Positions 35,560 through 43,536 of a DNA stretch of 64,000 nt are shown here, piece after piece (position 1 is the first letter of the stretch; each line of letters starts with the position of its first letter). This DNA comes from Halomonas denitrificans (GTDB lineage: Bacteria > Pseudomonadota > Gammaproteobacteria > Xanthomonadales > Wenzhouxiangellaceae). The notes under the pieces were generated by a model. It was not told the DNA's origin, made no database searches, and saw only the letters and a program-made list of their open reading frames with translations. Made by a program: the position numbers and the translations under genes. Where the stretch lies: assembly GCA_019800895.1 (NCBI GenBank), contig JAHVKF010000002.1, positions 682,001-746,000 on the forward strand, read 5' to 3'.

Positions 35560-36645
35560 ATGAGCATCGGCCGGAACGCTGCGGTCGACTCGTCCACGAC
35601 GTCTCGTGCCACGGCCCCGACCCGTTGCCGGTATGCTCTCGGCACGAAGGCGGCCCCGGACTCCCGGCCTGCGCCGTATCCCATCCCGCGCCTGCTCGAG
35701 GACTCGACCATCGACTCGACCATCGACGACCTGCCGAACCTGTCGGTCCGACCGGAGCGGACCGAGGGCGCCGTGCTCTCGATCGACCTCGACGGCTCCC
35801 CCCACCCCGCCGGCCCGGGGCTGGAGTGGCTGGGCGGAGACTTCGCCCACGAGGCCTGGATGAACGCCGGCGACCAGGTGTATGCCATCGTTCTCGGTGA
35901 ACCCGACGATCCTGCGGACGATGCGGCCGAACCGGCCGAGCGCCTGTATCGCCGCCTGATCGAGCAGCTGCGGGAGGCCGACGATGCCTACCCGCTGCGG
36001 TTGTGGAACTATTTCCCGGCGATCAACGAAGGCCTCGACGACGCCGAACGCTATCGGCGCTTCTGCGTCGGGCGAGGTCGCGCGCTGGAGGCCGCCGGCC
36101 TGGCCGATGCCCGAATGTGCGCCGCCACCGCGATCGGCGGCGAGCTCGATCGACAGGGGCCGGTGATGCAGCTGGTCGCGCTGGTGGGTCGCCGGCCGGG
36201 CATCTCGATCGAGAACCCCCGCCAGGTCAGCGCCTGGAACTACCCGCGCTCCTACGGCCCCCGTCAGCCGGCCTTCGCGCGCGCGACCGCCGTGCCGCTG
36301 GCCGGTTCGCGCACCGCGCTGCTGATCTCCGGGACCGCCAGCGTCGTCGGACACGCGACCGCGCACCCGGGCGACGTGCTGGCCCAGACCGACGAGGCGG
36401 CCAGCAACCTGCAGTCGCTGCTGCGCAATGCGGCGGCGACGCTCGACCAGCCGGCGCTGGCGGACTTCGGTCCGGGCAGTCTGGCGCGCGTCTACGTCCG
36501 CCACGCGGCCGACTGGCCGTCGGTCCGGTCCCGGTTGAAGGCGCGCTGGCCGGAACTCGCGCTCTGCGGCCTGCGCGGCGACGTCTGCCGGCGGGACCTG
36601 CTGGTCGAGATCGAAGCCTGGCACCCGGGGGGCAGCCCCGCCTGA
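35560..36645 (+). CDS. FkbO/Hyg5 family chorismatase (XanB2-like)
   Basis: A protein of about 361 aa of the chorismatase family (tandem RidA-like fold). Recognised blocks are RLWNYFPAINEG, YRRFCVGRGRAL, the long NPRQVSAWNYPRSYGP region, FARATAV, and LLISGTASVVGHATAHPGD. Near the end is RVYVRHAADWP. The Xanthomonas homologue XanB2 turns chorismate into 3- and 4-hydroxybenzoate, feeding pigment and ubiquinone synthesis where UbiC is absent. No aryl-polyene genes are adjacent, so a ubiquinone role is more likely here; this is inference. The N-terminus is uncertain: ATG 35560 is used because it avoids overlap with the divergent peptidase start at 35498, but no good ribosome site is present. Confidence 0.82.
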   Translation: MSIGRNAAVDSSTTSRATAPTRCRYALGTKAAPDSRPAPYPIPRLLEDSTIDSTIDDLPNLSVRPERTEGAVLSIDLDGSPHPAGPGLEWLGGDFAHEAWMNAGDQVYAIVLGEPDDPADDAAEPAERLYRRLIEQLREADDAYPLRLWNYFPAINEGLDDAERYRRFCVGRGRALEAAGLADARMCAATAIGGELDRQGPVMQLVALVGRRPGISIENPRQVSAWNYPRSYGPRQPAFARATAVPLAGSRTALLISGTASVVGHATAHPGDVLAQTDEAASNLQSLLRNAAATLDQPALADFGPGSLARVYVRHAADWPSVRSRLKARWPELALCGLRGDVCRRDLLVEIEAWHPGGSPA

Positions 36646-36772
36646 TCGGTTGGCGCGCTGCGTCGTCTACGGTCCTCCCGGGGCGGCTTTCGGCGCATCG
36701 TCGCTTGCCCGCTTCCCGGAGCCCTTCGCCTTTGCTCGCGCCGAGCGTGACGCATGCCACGAATTCAATGAC

Positions 36773-36789
36773 TTGGCACGCCTCTTGAA
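36773..36789 (+). promoter_or_regulatory. possible sigma-54-type promoter before the EAL gene
   Basis: The sequence TTGGCACG-CCTC-TTGAA matches the -24 part of the sigma-54 consensus fully, with the required 10-nt gap to the -12 part. However, the -12 dinucleotide is GA instead of GC. It lies 63 nt before the EAL-protein ATG. A sigma-70 reading (TTGGCA, 16 nt, TACTGC) is also possible. Confidence 0.35.
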
Positions 36790-36852
36790 TGTTGTACTGC
36801 ATCGGGCGGTCGATCCAGCGACCGTCGCCACGAATCGAGAGCGAGGTGGACG

Positions 36853-37623
36853 ATGCTGCACAACCCATCGAACGGATCGAAGGACCGGGGCGCCGAGAGC
36901 GCGGACGAACGACCGGCCCAGTTCAGCTTTGCCTTCCAGCCGATCGTCGACCTCGAAACCGGCGAAGTGATCGGTCAGGAAGCGCTGGTCCGCGGCAATT
37001 TCGGCGAGGCCGCCGACACGGTGCTCCAGACCATCCGTGCGGAAATCCGTGAACTCTACGACCAGGCGTGCCGCAAGCGCGCGCTGGAGATCGCCGGGCG
37101 GCTCGGCATCGACGTGCCGCTGCACCTGAACTGTGCCGGCGTGACGCCGGCCAACCTCGAGCAGGTGCTGAAGGATACGGTGACGCTGGCCCGCCACTAC
37201 CGCGTCGACCCCGGTTCCCTGGTGTTCGAATTCGGCCGCCTGGAGCCATTGGGCTCGCCGCGCGAACTCAACGACGTGCGCGAACGTTGCGATTCGGCCG
37301 GCATCCAGGTGCTGGCCGACAACTTCGGCTCCAGCGAAGTGGGGCTGAAGCGGTTGGTGGTGTTCCGGCCCCAGTGGTTGAAGCTCGACCGCAACCTGGT
37401 CGACCGGATCCACTGCAGCGAACGACGCCAGGCCCTGGTGCACGGCGTGCTGGCCACCTGTCGGATGCTCGGCATCGAGGTCATCGCCAGCGGCGTCGAA
37501 CTCGACGATGAAGTCGACTGGCTGCGCGGAGCCGGCGTGCGCTATGCCCAGGGCTTCCTGTTCAGCCGTCCGGCCTTCGAGTCGCTGCCCCGCGTTCAGC
37601 CGCCCGCTCGACTGAGCGCCTGA
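36853..37623 (+). CDS. degenerate EAL domain protein (probable c-di-GMP binder, not an active phosphodiesterase)
   Basis: A 256-aa single EAL domain with a short polar N-terminus and no sensor or membrane part. The EAL motif is kept (QEALVRG, E43), as are N93 in LHLNCAG, the Lys in QWLKLD (K177) and Gln in YAQGFLF (Q233). Two catalytic sites are changed: the DDFG metal motif is DNFG (D156, N157), and the AEGVE motif is ASGVE (Ser at 213). Loss of the second Asp normally abolishes c-di-GMP hydrolysis. The protein may bind the nucleotide or act through protein contacts, as other degenerate EAL proteins do. It stands alone between the chorismatase and PAP2 genes. Confidence 0.85.
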   Translation: MLHNPSNGSKDRGAESADERPAQFSFAFQPIVDLETGEVIGQEALVRGNFGEAADTVLQTIRAEIRELYDQACRKRALEIAGRLGIDVPLHLNCAGVTPANLEQVLKDTVTLARHYRVDPGSLVFEFGRLEPLGSPRELNDVRERCDSAGIQVLADNFGSSEVGLKRLVVFRPQWLKLDRNLVDRIHCSERRQALVHGVLATCRMLGIEVIASGVELDDEVDWLRGAGVRYAQGFLFSRPAFESLPRVQPPARLSA

Positions 37624-37731
37624 GCCGCGGCGGGAGACGAACGAATCCGGAGCCGCTCGACGCAGGCTCCGTCATCGGCGCGTCAGCGCGATGCAACGCA
37701 ATTGTCGTAATCGCGCGCTAGCTTCGTCGGC

Positions 37732-38292
37732 ATGGAGATGCCTTTCGCCAATGCCGTCCAGCGCGGCTTCGCCCGGATCGACCGGGCCGAACAGCGAATC
37801 TGCCTGCGCCTGAACGGATACTCGACCCGGCCGGGCGTCCGCGCGTTCTTCGCCGCGGTCAGCCGGGTCGGCGACGGGGCCGCCTGGTACGCGTTGATGG
37901 TCGTGCTTTCGCTGACCCAGGGCCGCTACGGAGTCCGGGCCGCGCTGGCGATGGGCCTGACCGCCCTGGTCGGGCTGGCGATCTACAAGCTGCTGAAGCA
38001 GCGCCTGGTCCGCGAGCGGCCGTACTTCACGCACCGAGCCATCCGGGTCGGCTGCGCGCCGCTGGACCGCTACAGCTTTCCGTCCGGCCACACGCTGCAA
38101 GCAGTGATCTTCACGCTGATCGCCGTGGCCTGGTTCCCGGCCCTGGCGGCCGTCCTGGTGCCGCTGGCGCTGCTGATCGCGCTGTCGCGGGTCGTGCTGG
38201 GCCTTCACTACCCGACCGACGTCCTGGTCGGGGCCGCGCTGGGCTGGGGTCTGGCATCGGCTGCGCTCGCCGTGGCCCCGCCGGTCAGCTGA
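37732..38292 (+). CDS. PAP2 superfamily membrane phosphatase
   Basis: A 186-aa integral membrane phosphatase with about five membrane segments. All three PAP2 motifs are present: K-x6-RP in KQRLVRERP near residue 90, PSGH in SFPSGHTLQ near 122, and SR-x5-H-x3-D in SRVVLGLHYPTD near 155. Relatives remove phosphate from undecaprenyl pyrophosphate, phosphatidic acid or phosphatidylglycerophosphate. The family's short form with a Glu-rich N-terminus is common in proteobacteria. It is convergent with hisIE, 7 nt apart. Confidence 0.9.
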   Translation: MEMPFANAVQRGFARIDRAEQRICLRLNGYSTRPGVRAFFAAVSRVGDGAAWYALMVVLSLTQGRYGVRAALAMGLTALVGLAIYKLLKQRLVRERPYFTHRAIRVGCAPLDRYSFPSGHTLQAVIFTLIAVAWFPALAAVLVPLALLIALSRVVLGLHYPTDVLVGAALGWGLASAALAVAPPVS

Positions 38293-38299
38293 GCCCGGT

Positions 38300-38932
38300 T
38301 CAGCCGCGGTGGCGGGCCTCCAGGGTCGCCAGCACTTCATCCATTCCCACGCCCGAGGCTGCCAGAACCACCTGCAGGTGGTAGAGGAGGTCGGCGCTTT
38401 CCTCGACGAGCTCCTCGCGGTCGCCCGCGGTCGCGGCGAGCGCGACCTCGACCCCCTCCTCGCCGACCTTCTGGGCGCATCGCTTGACCCCGCGATCGAG
38501 CAGTCGCGCGGTATAGCTCGACGCCGGATCGGCCCCCACCCGGGAAGCGATCACGCGCTCGAGTTCGCCCAGGAACGCCAGCGGCGGAAGGCATTCGTCG
38601 CCGAAGCAGGTCGCGGTTCCCGTGTGGCAGGTCGGGCCGTGCGGCCGGGCCCGGACCAGCAGCGTGTCGCGGTCGCAGTCCAGCCGGACGTCGACCAGGT
38701 CCAGCGCGTTGCCCGAGGTCTCGCCCTTGGTCCAGAGCCGCTGCTTGCTGCGCGAGAAGAAGGTCACGCGGCCTGAATCGCGACTCGCCGCCAGCGCCTC
38801 GTCATTCATGTACCCGAGCATCAGGACGCGACCGGAGTCGGCGTCCTGCACGATCGCGGGCAGCAGGCCGTCGCCCTTGTCCCAGTCCGGGGTCGCGGAA
38901 TCGGCGGGGTCGATGTTCATGGTCGGATCCAT
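38300..38932 (-). CDS. hisI: bifunctional phosphoribosyl-AMP cyclohydrolase/phosphoribosyl-ATP pyrophosphatase
   Basis: A 210-aa HisIE fusion catalysing the second and third steps of histidine synthesis. The cyclohydrolase half (about 15-115) has [26 protein letters not shown] and the metal-binding [10 protein letters not shown] and [11 protein letters not shown] blocks. The pyrophosphatase half has [10 protein letters not shown], the KVGEEGVEV helix and [12 protein letters not shown] with the acidic Mg-binding residues. It is the last his gene. Unlike the others, it is not overlapped by the gene before it: a radical SAM gene lies between hisF and hisI, with 36 nt to its stop. Confidence 0.95.
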   Translation of the reverse strand: MDPTMNIDPADSATPDWDKGDGLLPAIVQDADSGRVLMLGYMNDEALAASRDSGRVTFFSRSKQRLWTKGETSGNALDLVDVRLDCDRDTLLVRARPHGPTCHTGTATCFGDECLPPLAFLGELERVIASRVGADPASSYTARLLDRGVKRCAQKVGEEGVEVALAATAGDREELVEESADLLYHLQVVLAASGVGMDEVLATLEARHRG

Positions 38933-38968
38933 TCGGGTCGGGTTCGTTCGGGTGGGGCGGAGAGCGGG

Positions 38969-39928
38969 TCAGGTCAGTGCACCCCCGCAGCTCGACCCCT
39001 GGCCGGCGGTGCAGCCGTAGCAGTGGTCGGCCACGGCGATCGCGCGCGGCGGTTCGTCGAGATCGAGGAGGTCGGCCAGCGTCGGGCGACTGCTGTCCTT
39101 GCCGAGCGGCAGGCCGAGCATCTGGTTGAAGTCGCAGTCGTACAGGCGGCCGCGGTAGTCGACGCTGATCAGGTCCCGGCACATCACGGCGTCCAGGTTC
39201 TCGCGCCGATAGCTGTTCTTCAGCAGCGTCATGTAGTCCTCGAAGCGGCCCTTGGAGAGCAGGATCGCGCCGAAGCGCTTGATCGGCATGTTCGCCAGCG
39301 TGAACAGGTGGTCGAAGTGCAGATCGAACTCGTCCGCGAGCAGCCGCTTGTACTCGAACTCGAGCGCGTTCTGGTCCGGCGGCAGGGTGGCGCCCAGCGG
39401 GTTGTACACGAGATTCAGGACGCGGTCCGGATCGCCCTTGCCGTAGCCCAGACCATTGAGCGTCTTGAGCGCAGCGATCGAGGCCTCGAACACGCCGTTG
39501 CCGCGCTGCGCATCGACGTTCTCCTTCGAATAGCACGGTAGAGAGGCCACGACCTCGACATCGTGCTCGGCCAGGAACGGACCGACCCAGTCGTAGCCCG
39601 GCTCTTCCATGATGGTCGGATTCAACCGGTCCATGACGCGGACGCCGCGATGGCGCGCCTGCTCGACCAGCCAGCGGAACTCCGGGTTCATCTCGGGCGA
39701 GCCGCCGGTCAGGTCCAGCGTTCCGATCCCGAACCGGTCGACGACCGCGAGGGCGGTCGCCATGGTCGCCCGGTCCATCAGTTCCGTGCGGTTCGGGCCC
39801 GCGTTGACGTGGCAGTGGATGCAGGCCAGGTTGCACAGGTAGCCCAGGTTCATCTGCAGCGTGTCGAGGCGCCGCCGGCGGATCGGCGGAAAGTCGGTGT
39901 TCTCGAGCAGCGGAAAGGTGTCGCGCAT
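38969..39928 (-). CDS. radical SAM/Cys-rich protein (ArsS-like) inside the histidine operon
   Basis: A 319-aa radical SAM enzyme. The cluster motif C-x3-C-x2-C is visible as CNLACIHCH near residues 32-40, followed by the LTGGSPEMNP SAM-binding block. Central and C-terminal parts carry LVYNPLGATLP, CRDLISVDYRGRLYDCDFNQ and the terminal CYGCTAGQGSSCGGAL. This matches the family named ArsS (arsenosugar biosynthesis), in which some members have selenocysteine in the position before GG; here it is Cys. No arsM or other arsenic gene is in the window, so the name is only a family label. The start is 18 nt after the hisF stop. Its position between hisF and hisI is unusual. Confidence 0.85.
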   Translation of the reverse strand: MRDTFPLLENTDFPPIRRRRLDTLQMNLGYLCNLACIHCHVNAGPNRTELMDRATMATALAVVDRFGIGTLDLTGGSPEMNPEFRWLVEQARHRGVRVMDRLNPTIMEEPGYDWVGPFLAEHDVEVVASLPCYSKENVDAQRGNGVFEASIAALKTLNGLGYGKGDPDRVLNLVYNPLGATLPPDQNALEFEYKRLLADEFDLHFDHLFTLANMPIKRFGAILLSKGRFEDYMTLLKNSYRRENLDAVMCRDLISVDYRGRLYDCDFNQMLGLPLGKDSSRPTLADLLDLDEPPRAIAVADHCYGCTAGQGSSCGGALT

Positions 39929-39946
39929 GGGTACGGTCTCCGGGCC

Positions 39947-40732
39947 TCAGCGCCGCGTTCGGACGCCGCGGTCGGCCAGCCAGTGCTTCAGGGACGGGAT
40001 CGGAATCTGTCCCGAGTGGAACACGGTGGCCGCCAGTGCGCCGTCGACATCGGCCCGCTCGAAGGCTTCGAGAAAGTGCTCGGCTGCGCCGGCGCCGCCG
40101 GAGGCGATCAGCGGCACGTCGCAGATGCGCCGAATGTCGGCCAATTGATCGATATCGTAGCCGGTTCTGACGCCATCGGCGTCCATGCAGTTGAGCACGA
40201 TCTCGCCGGCACCCAGCGCCTGGACCTGCTCGACCCAGTCGCGCGTGTCGAGATCCGGGTCGGTCATGGCATCGGGGTTGCCGGTGTTGGCCCGCAGCCG
40301 GTAGGCGGTCCGGCCGTCGATGGTTTCGCGGATCGAGTCCACGCCGATGACCACGCACTGGCTGCCGAAGGCGTCGGCCAGCTCCGCCACCAGCCCGGGG
40401 CGGGCCAGGGCCGGCGAATTGACCGAGATCTTGTCGGCCCCGGCGTGCAGCACGGCCCGGGCCCGGGCAACGTCGCGGATGCCGCCGGCCACGGTGAACG
40501 GGATGTCGATCGCCTCGGCCACCCGTTCGACCCAGCCCACCTCGACGCTCCGGCCCTCGGGGCTGGCGGTGATGTCGTAGAACACCAGCTCGTCGGCGCC
40601 CTGGTCGCGGTAGGCCTCGGCGCGTTCCAGGATGTCGCCCATGTCGACGTGGTCGCGGAACTTCACGCCCTTGACGACCCGCCCGGCACGCACGTCCAGG
40701 CACGGGATGATGCGCACGGCCACCCCGCTCAC
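39947..40732 (-). CDS. hisF: imidazole glycerol phosphate synthase, cyclase subunit
   Basis: A 261-aa TIM barrel that joins with HisH to make imidazole glycerol phosphate and AICAR. Hallmarks are [17 protein letters not shown] with the catalytic Asp near residue 14, [27 protein letters not shown] and the second catalytic Asp in [15 protein letters not shown]-like and SGGAG phosphate loops are present. GTG 40732 overlaps the hisA stop (GTGA); a GTG three codons later is an alternative. It ends 18 nt before the radical SAM gene. Confidence 0.96.
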   Translation of the reverse strand: MSGVAVRIIPCLDVRAGRVVKGVKFRDHVDMGDILERAEAYRDQGADELVFYDITASPEGRSVEVGWVERVAEAIDIPFTVAGGIRDVARARAVLHAGADKISVNSPALARPGLVAELADAFGSQCVVIGVDSIRETIDGRTAYRLRANTGNPDAMTDPDLDTRDWVEQVQALGAGEIVLNCMDADGVRTGYDIDQLADIRRICDVPLIASGGAGAAEHFLEAFERADVDGALAATVFHSGQIPIPSLKHWLADRGVRTRR

Positions 40733-41475
40733 GAAGCTGTCCCCGTCAGCGGACCGGCCAGCAGGTCCAGCGGCACGCGGCCTTCGAGCAGGGCCCGGCC
40801 GACGATGCAGCCGGCCACGCCGGTGGCCGCGGCAGCCTCGAGGTGGGTCGGGTCGCCGACGCCGCCGGAGGCCTGGATGCGGAGGTCCGGATAGCGGTCG
40901 GCGAGGTCCGCATACAGCTCGGTGCTCGGGCCGGCAAGCATCCCGTCGCGGGTGATGTCGGTGCACAGCAGGTGGACCAGGCCGCCCACGCACAGCTGCT
41001 CCAGCAACGTGAACAGGTCCGTTTCGCCGGCTTCGGTCCAGCCGGCCGCCTGGGGAATCCACCGTCCGTCGTCGGTGGGTCGGACGTCGAGGCCGGCAAC
41101 GATTCGATCGGCGCCGTAGCGATCGATCCACTCGACGACGCGTTCGGGTTCGCGCACGCAGAGGCTGCCGAGCACGACCCGGTCGATGCCGGCGTCGAGC
41201 CGGCGCGCCAGGTCGTCTTCGCTGCGTACGCCGCCGCCGGCCTGGACCGGGATATCCAGGGCTCCGGTGATTTCGGTGATCACGGCCAGGTTGCCCGCGC
41301 CCCCTTCGAGGGCCGCGTCCAGGTCGACGAGATGCAGCAGTCTCGCTCCGGCGTCCCGATAGGCGCGGGCCTGGCCGACCGGAGAGAGCGCGTAGCGGGT
41401 TTCCCGGTCGTAGTCGCCCTGCTGCAGGCGGACCACGCCGCCGTCGCGCAGGTCGAGTGCGGGGATGACGATCAT
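40729..41475 (-). CDS. hisA: phosphoribosyl isomerase (ProFAR isomerase)
   Basis: A 248-aa TIM barrel that performs the Amadori isomerisation of ProFAR to PRFAR. It begins [20 protein letters not shown], with the catalytic Asp at residue 8, and has [23 protein letters not shown], the second catalytic Asp in [10 protein letters not shown] near residue 175, and the final QASGGVG phosphate loop. The ATG overlaps the hisH stop, and its stop overlaps the hisF GTG, both by 4 nt. Confidence 0.96.
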   Translation of the reverse strand: MIVIPALDLRDGGVVRLQQGDYDRETRYALSPVGQARAYRDAGARLLHLVDLDAALEGGAGNLAVITEITGALDIPVQAGGGVRSEDDLARRLDAGIDRVVLGSLCVREPERVVEWIDRYGADRIVAGLDVRPTDDGRWIPQAAGWTEAGETDLFTLLEQLCVGGLVHLLCTDITRDGMLAGPSTELYADLADRYPDLRIQASGGVGDPTHLEAAAATGVAGCIVGRALLEGRVPLDLLAGPLTGTAS

Positions 41476-42065
41476 GAGTCGAGAAAATTCCTCAGCAACT
41501 GGCGGCCCGGTCCGGCGGACTTCTCGGGATGGAACTGACAGGCCGCGAAGTTCCGGTGGCGAACGATGGCCGCGAAGCGTTCGCCGTGCTCGCTCGACGC
41601 CACGCAGGGCGGCCCGTCGGCGGATGCCGCGTAGCCGTGCACGAAATAGAACCACGCGTCGCTGTCGATGCCCCGGGACAGCGGATCGTCGCGCCGCCAG
41701 TCGAGCTGGTTCCAGCCCATGTGCGGCAGGCGCAGACCGTCGCCGCCGGCCAGCCTGCGGACTCGACCGGGAATCAGGCCGAGGCACTCGGCGTCGCCTT
41801 CCTCGGAGCGCTCGAACAGCAGCTGCAGCCCCAGGCAGATGCCCAGCACCGGCTGCTCGAGGCCGCGGATCACCTCGACCAGGCCCGCGTCGCGCAGGGC
41901 CCCCATCGCCCAGGCCGCCGCGCCGACGCCGGGCAGGATGACTCGCGATGCGCCGCGGATGGTGGCCGCGTCGCTGGTCAGCACGGCCTCGGCGCCGATC
42001 CGGTTCAGCGCCTGGACCACCGAGCCGAGATTGGCCCCGCCCGAGTCGATCACCGCGAGCGTCAC
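41472..42065 (-). CDS. hisH: imidazole glycerol phosphate synthase, glutaminase subunit
   Basis: A 197-aa class I glutamine amidotransferase that supplies ammonia to HisF. The start is GTG 42065, giving [16 protein letters not shown] with an AGGAG ribosome site 8 nt upstream. The nucleophile Cys is in [12 protein letters not shown] near residue 82; the His and Glu are in [21 protein letters not shown] and MGWNQL are family blocks. The reading frame is open further upstream into the repeat region, but that part is not conserved. It is separated from hisB by a 403-nt repeat-filled gap, the largest in the operon. Confidence 0.95.
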   Translation of the reverse strand: MTLAVIDSGGANLGSVVQALNRIGAEAVLTSDAATIRGASRVILPGVGAAAWAMGALRDAGLVEVIRGLEQPVLGICLGLQLLFERSEEGDAECLGLIPGRVRRLAGGDGLRLPHMGWNQLDWRRDDPLSRGIDSDAWFYFVHGYAASADGPPCVASSEHGERFAAIVRHRNFAACQFHPEKSAGPGRQLLRNFLDS

Positions 42066-42096
42066 CGGCTTGCTCCTGCCGCGGAAAAGCAATTGG

Positions 42097-42447
42097 AACC
42101 GCGGATGGACGCAGATGGACGCGGATAAGAGCAAGAATCTTCTAGATGATTGGCGCCAAGGCGCAAAGGCGCGAAGAGAAAAGCGAATTCACTGGTAGAC
42201 CCTGCGTGTTCGCGATGGCGAGCACTCTGCATCGCTTTGCATTCATCCGTGGTCGGCGATTTGCGCTTGAAATCGGCAATGAAACCGAAGATGAACGCAG
42301 ATGAACGCAGACAAGAGCGAAAAAGCTCTAGATGATGAGCGCAAAGACGCGAAGGCGCGACGAGAAGCGAGAAGGACGGGGGGCGACGAGCCGATTGTCC
42401 TTCACGCGATCTCATCTGCGTCCATCTGCGTCCATCTGCGGTCAATG
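42097..42447. repeat. composite repeat cluster between hisB and hisH
   Basis: The 403-nt hisB-hisH gap holds two direct copies of a unit of about 90 nt (A at 42097-42186, B at 42282-42370) offset by about 186 nt. Each has tandem GATGGACGCA-type units, then AAGAGC, CTAGATGAT, and GCGCAAAGGCGCGAAG-type units. Copy A is followed by a degenerate inverted end (42240-42266), and copy B by an inverted end of tandem CATCTGCGTC units (42411-42447). The cluster therefore looks like two adjacent inward-facing elements. It links the ACGCAGATG and GCGCAAAGG motifs as parts of one unit. I see no coding region in it. Confidence 0.8.
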
Positions 42448-42468
42448 TTTTCGTCTTGAGTATGCCCA

Positions 42469-43536
42469 TCAGAGCATGCCCTTGGTCGAGGGCATGCCGC
42501 CCTGGCCGCGGGCCAGCGCCGGGCGCAGGGCGCGGCCGACGGCCTTGAAGCAGCCTTCGACCATGTGGTGCGTGTTCTCCCCGGTGATCTTCAGGTGGAT
42601 CGCGCAGCGCAGCGCCTGGGCCAGCGACTGGAAGAAGTGCTGGACCATTTCCGTGTGCAGGCCGCCGACCGACTCGCGCGGAAACGCGCCGTCGAGGACG
42701 AAGGCCGGCCGTCCGGACAGGTCGATCGCCGCGCTGGCCAGCGATTCGTCCATCGGCAACGTGAAGCCGTAGCGGCCGATGCCGTGCCGGTCGCCGAGCG
42801 CTTCGTCGAGGGCCTGGCCCAAGGCCAGCGCGCAGTCCTCGACCGTGTGGTGTTCGTCGATGTGCAGATCGCCGTCGCAAGCCAGCTTCAGCGAGAAGCC
42901 GCCGTGGGCGGCCAGCTGGTCGAGCATGTGGTCGAAGAAGCCGATGCCGGTGCGATTCTCGACCGGCCCCGTGGCGTCGAGGTCGACGGCCACGCGGATC
43001 GCGGTCTCGTTGGTCCGGCGCTCGGACGTGGCGACGCGCGGCGCGTCGATCAGGGCGGTTGCGATCTCCGCCCAGGATTTTCCGCCCGGGCCGACGCGAA
43101 AGCCCGCGATGCCCATGTTCTCGGCCAGCTGGAGGTCGGTCTCGCGGTCGCCGATCACCGCCGAGCGACGGCGGTCCAGGTCCGGGTCGCGCAGGTAGTC
43201 CAGCAGCATGCCGACGCCGGGCTTGCGGGTCGGTGCGAAGTCGTCCGGGAAGGAGCGGTCGATGTGGATCGCGTCGAAGTCGATTCCCTGCGAACTCAGA
43301 ATCTGGAGCAGCAGTTCGTGCGGGCCACGGAAGTCGGCTTCCGGAAACGCGTCGGTGCCCAGGCCGTCCTGGTTGCTGACCATCACGAAGCGATAGCCGT
43401 CGGCCTTGAGCTTCAGCAGCGCGGGGATCACCCCCGTCATCAGCCGGAACTTCTCATAGCTGTCGATCTGCTCGTCGGCCGGCTCTTCGATGAGGCAGCC
43501 GTCGCGGTCGATGAACAGGATCTTCCGGGTACTCAT
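42469..43536 (-). CDS. hisB: bifunctional histidinol-phosphatase/imidazoleglycerol-phosphate dehydratase
   Basis: A 355-aa fusion enzyme for the sixth and eighth steps of histidine synthesis. The N-terminal HAD phosphatase has the DxD motif in LFIDRDGCL near residue 8, MVSNQDGLG and KPGVGM. The C-terminal dehydratase (about 165-355) has the metal-binding motifs FFDHMLDQLAAHGGF, DEHHTVED and GENTHHMVE. The ATG at 43536 overlaps the hisC stop (ATGA). Downstream, its stop is separated from the next his gene by the repeat cluster, so expression of hisHAF-IE depends on read-through or on a promoter within the cluster. Confidence 0.96.
   Translation of the reverse strand: MSTRKILFIDRDGCLIEEPADEQIDSYEKFRLMTGVIPALLKLKADGYRFVMVSNQDGLGTDAFPEADFRGPHELLLQILSSQGIDFDAIHIDRSFPDDFAPTRKPGVGMLLDYLRDPDLDRRRSAVIGDRETDLQLAENMGIAGFRVGPGGKSWAEIATALIDAPRVATSERRTNETAIRVAVDLDATGPVENRTGIGFFDHMLDQLAAHGGFSLKLACDGDLHIDEHHTVEDCALALGQALDEALGDRHGIGRYGFTLPMDESLASAAIDLSGRPAFVLDGAFPRESVGGLHTEMVQHFFQSLAQALRCAIHLKITGENTHHMVEGCFKAVGRALRPALARGQGGMPSTKGML

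Noticed and set aside
36646-36852. Small open frames between the chorismatase and EAL genes
   Set aside because: They lack ribosome sites and family patterns; the stretch is better explained as leader and promoter DNA.
38969-39928. Arsenosugar biosynthesis locus
   Set aside because: Only the radical SAM family member is present; no methyltransferase or other arsenic gene lies in the window.
42097-42447. Possible CRISPR array because of regularly spaced short repeats
   Set aside because: The repeats are tandem 9-12-nt units without unique spacers of constant length, they occur in inverted pairs, and no cas genes are present.
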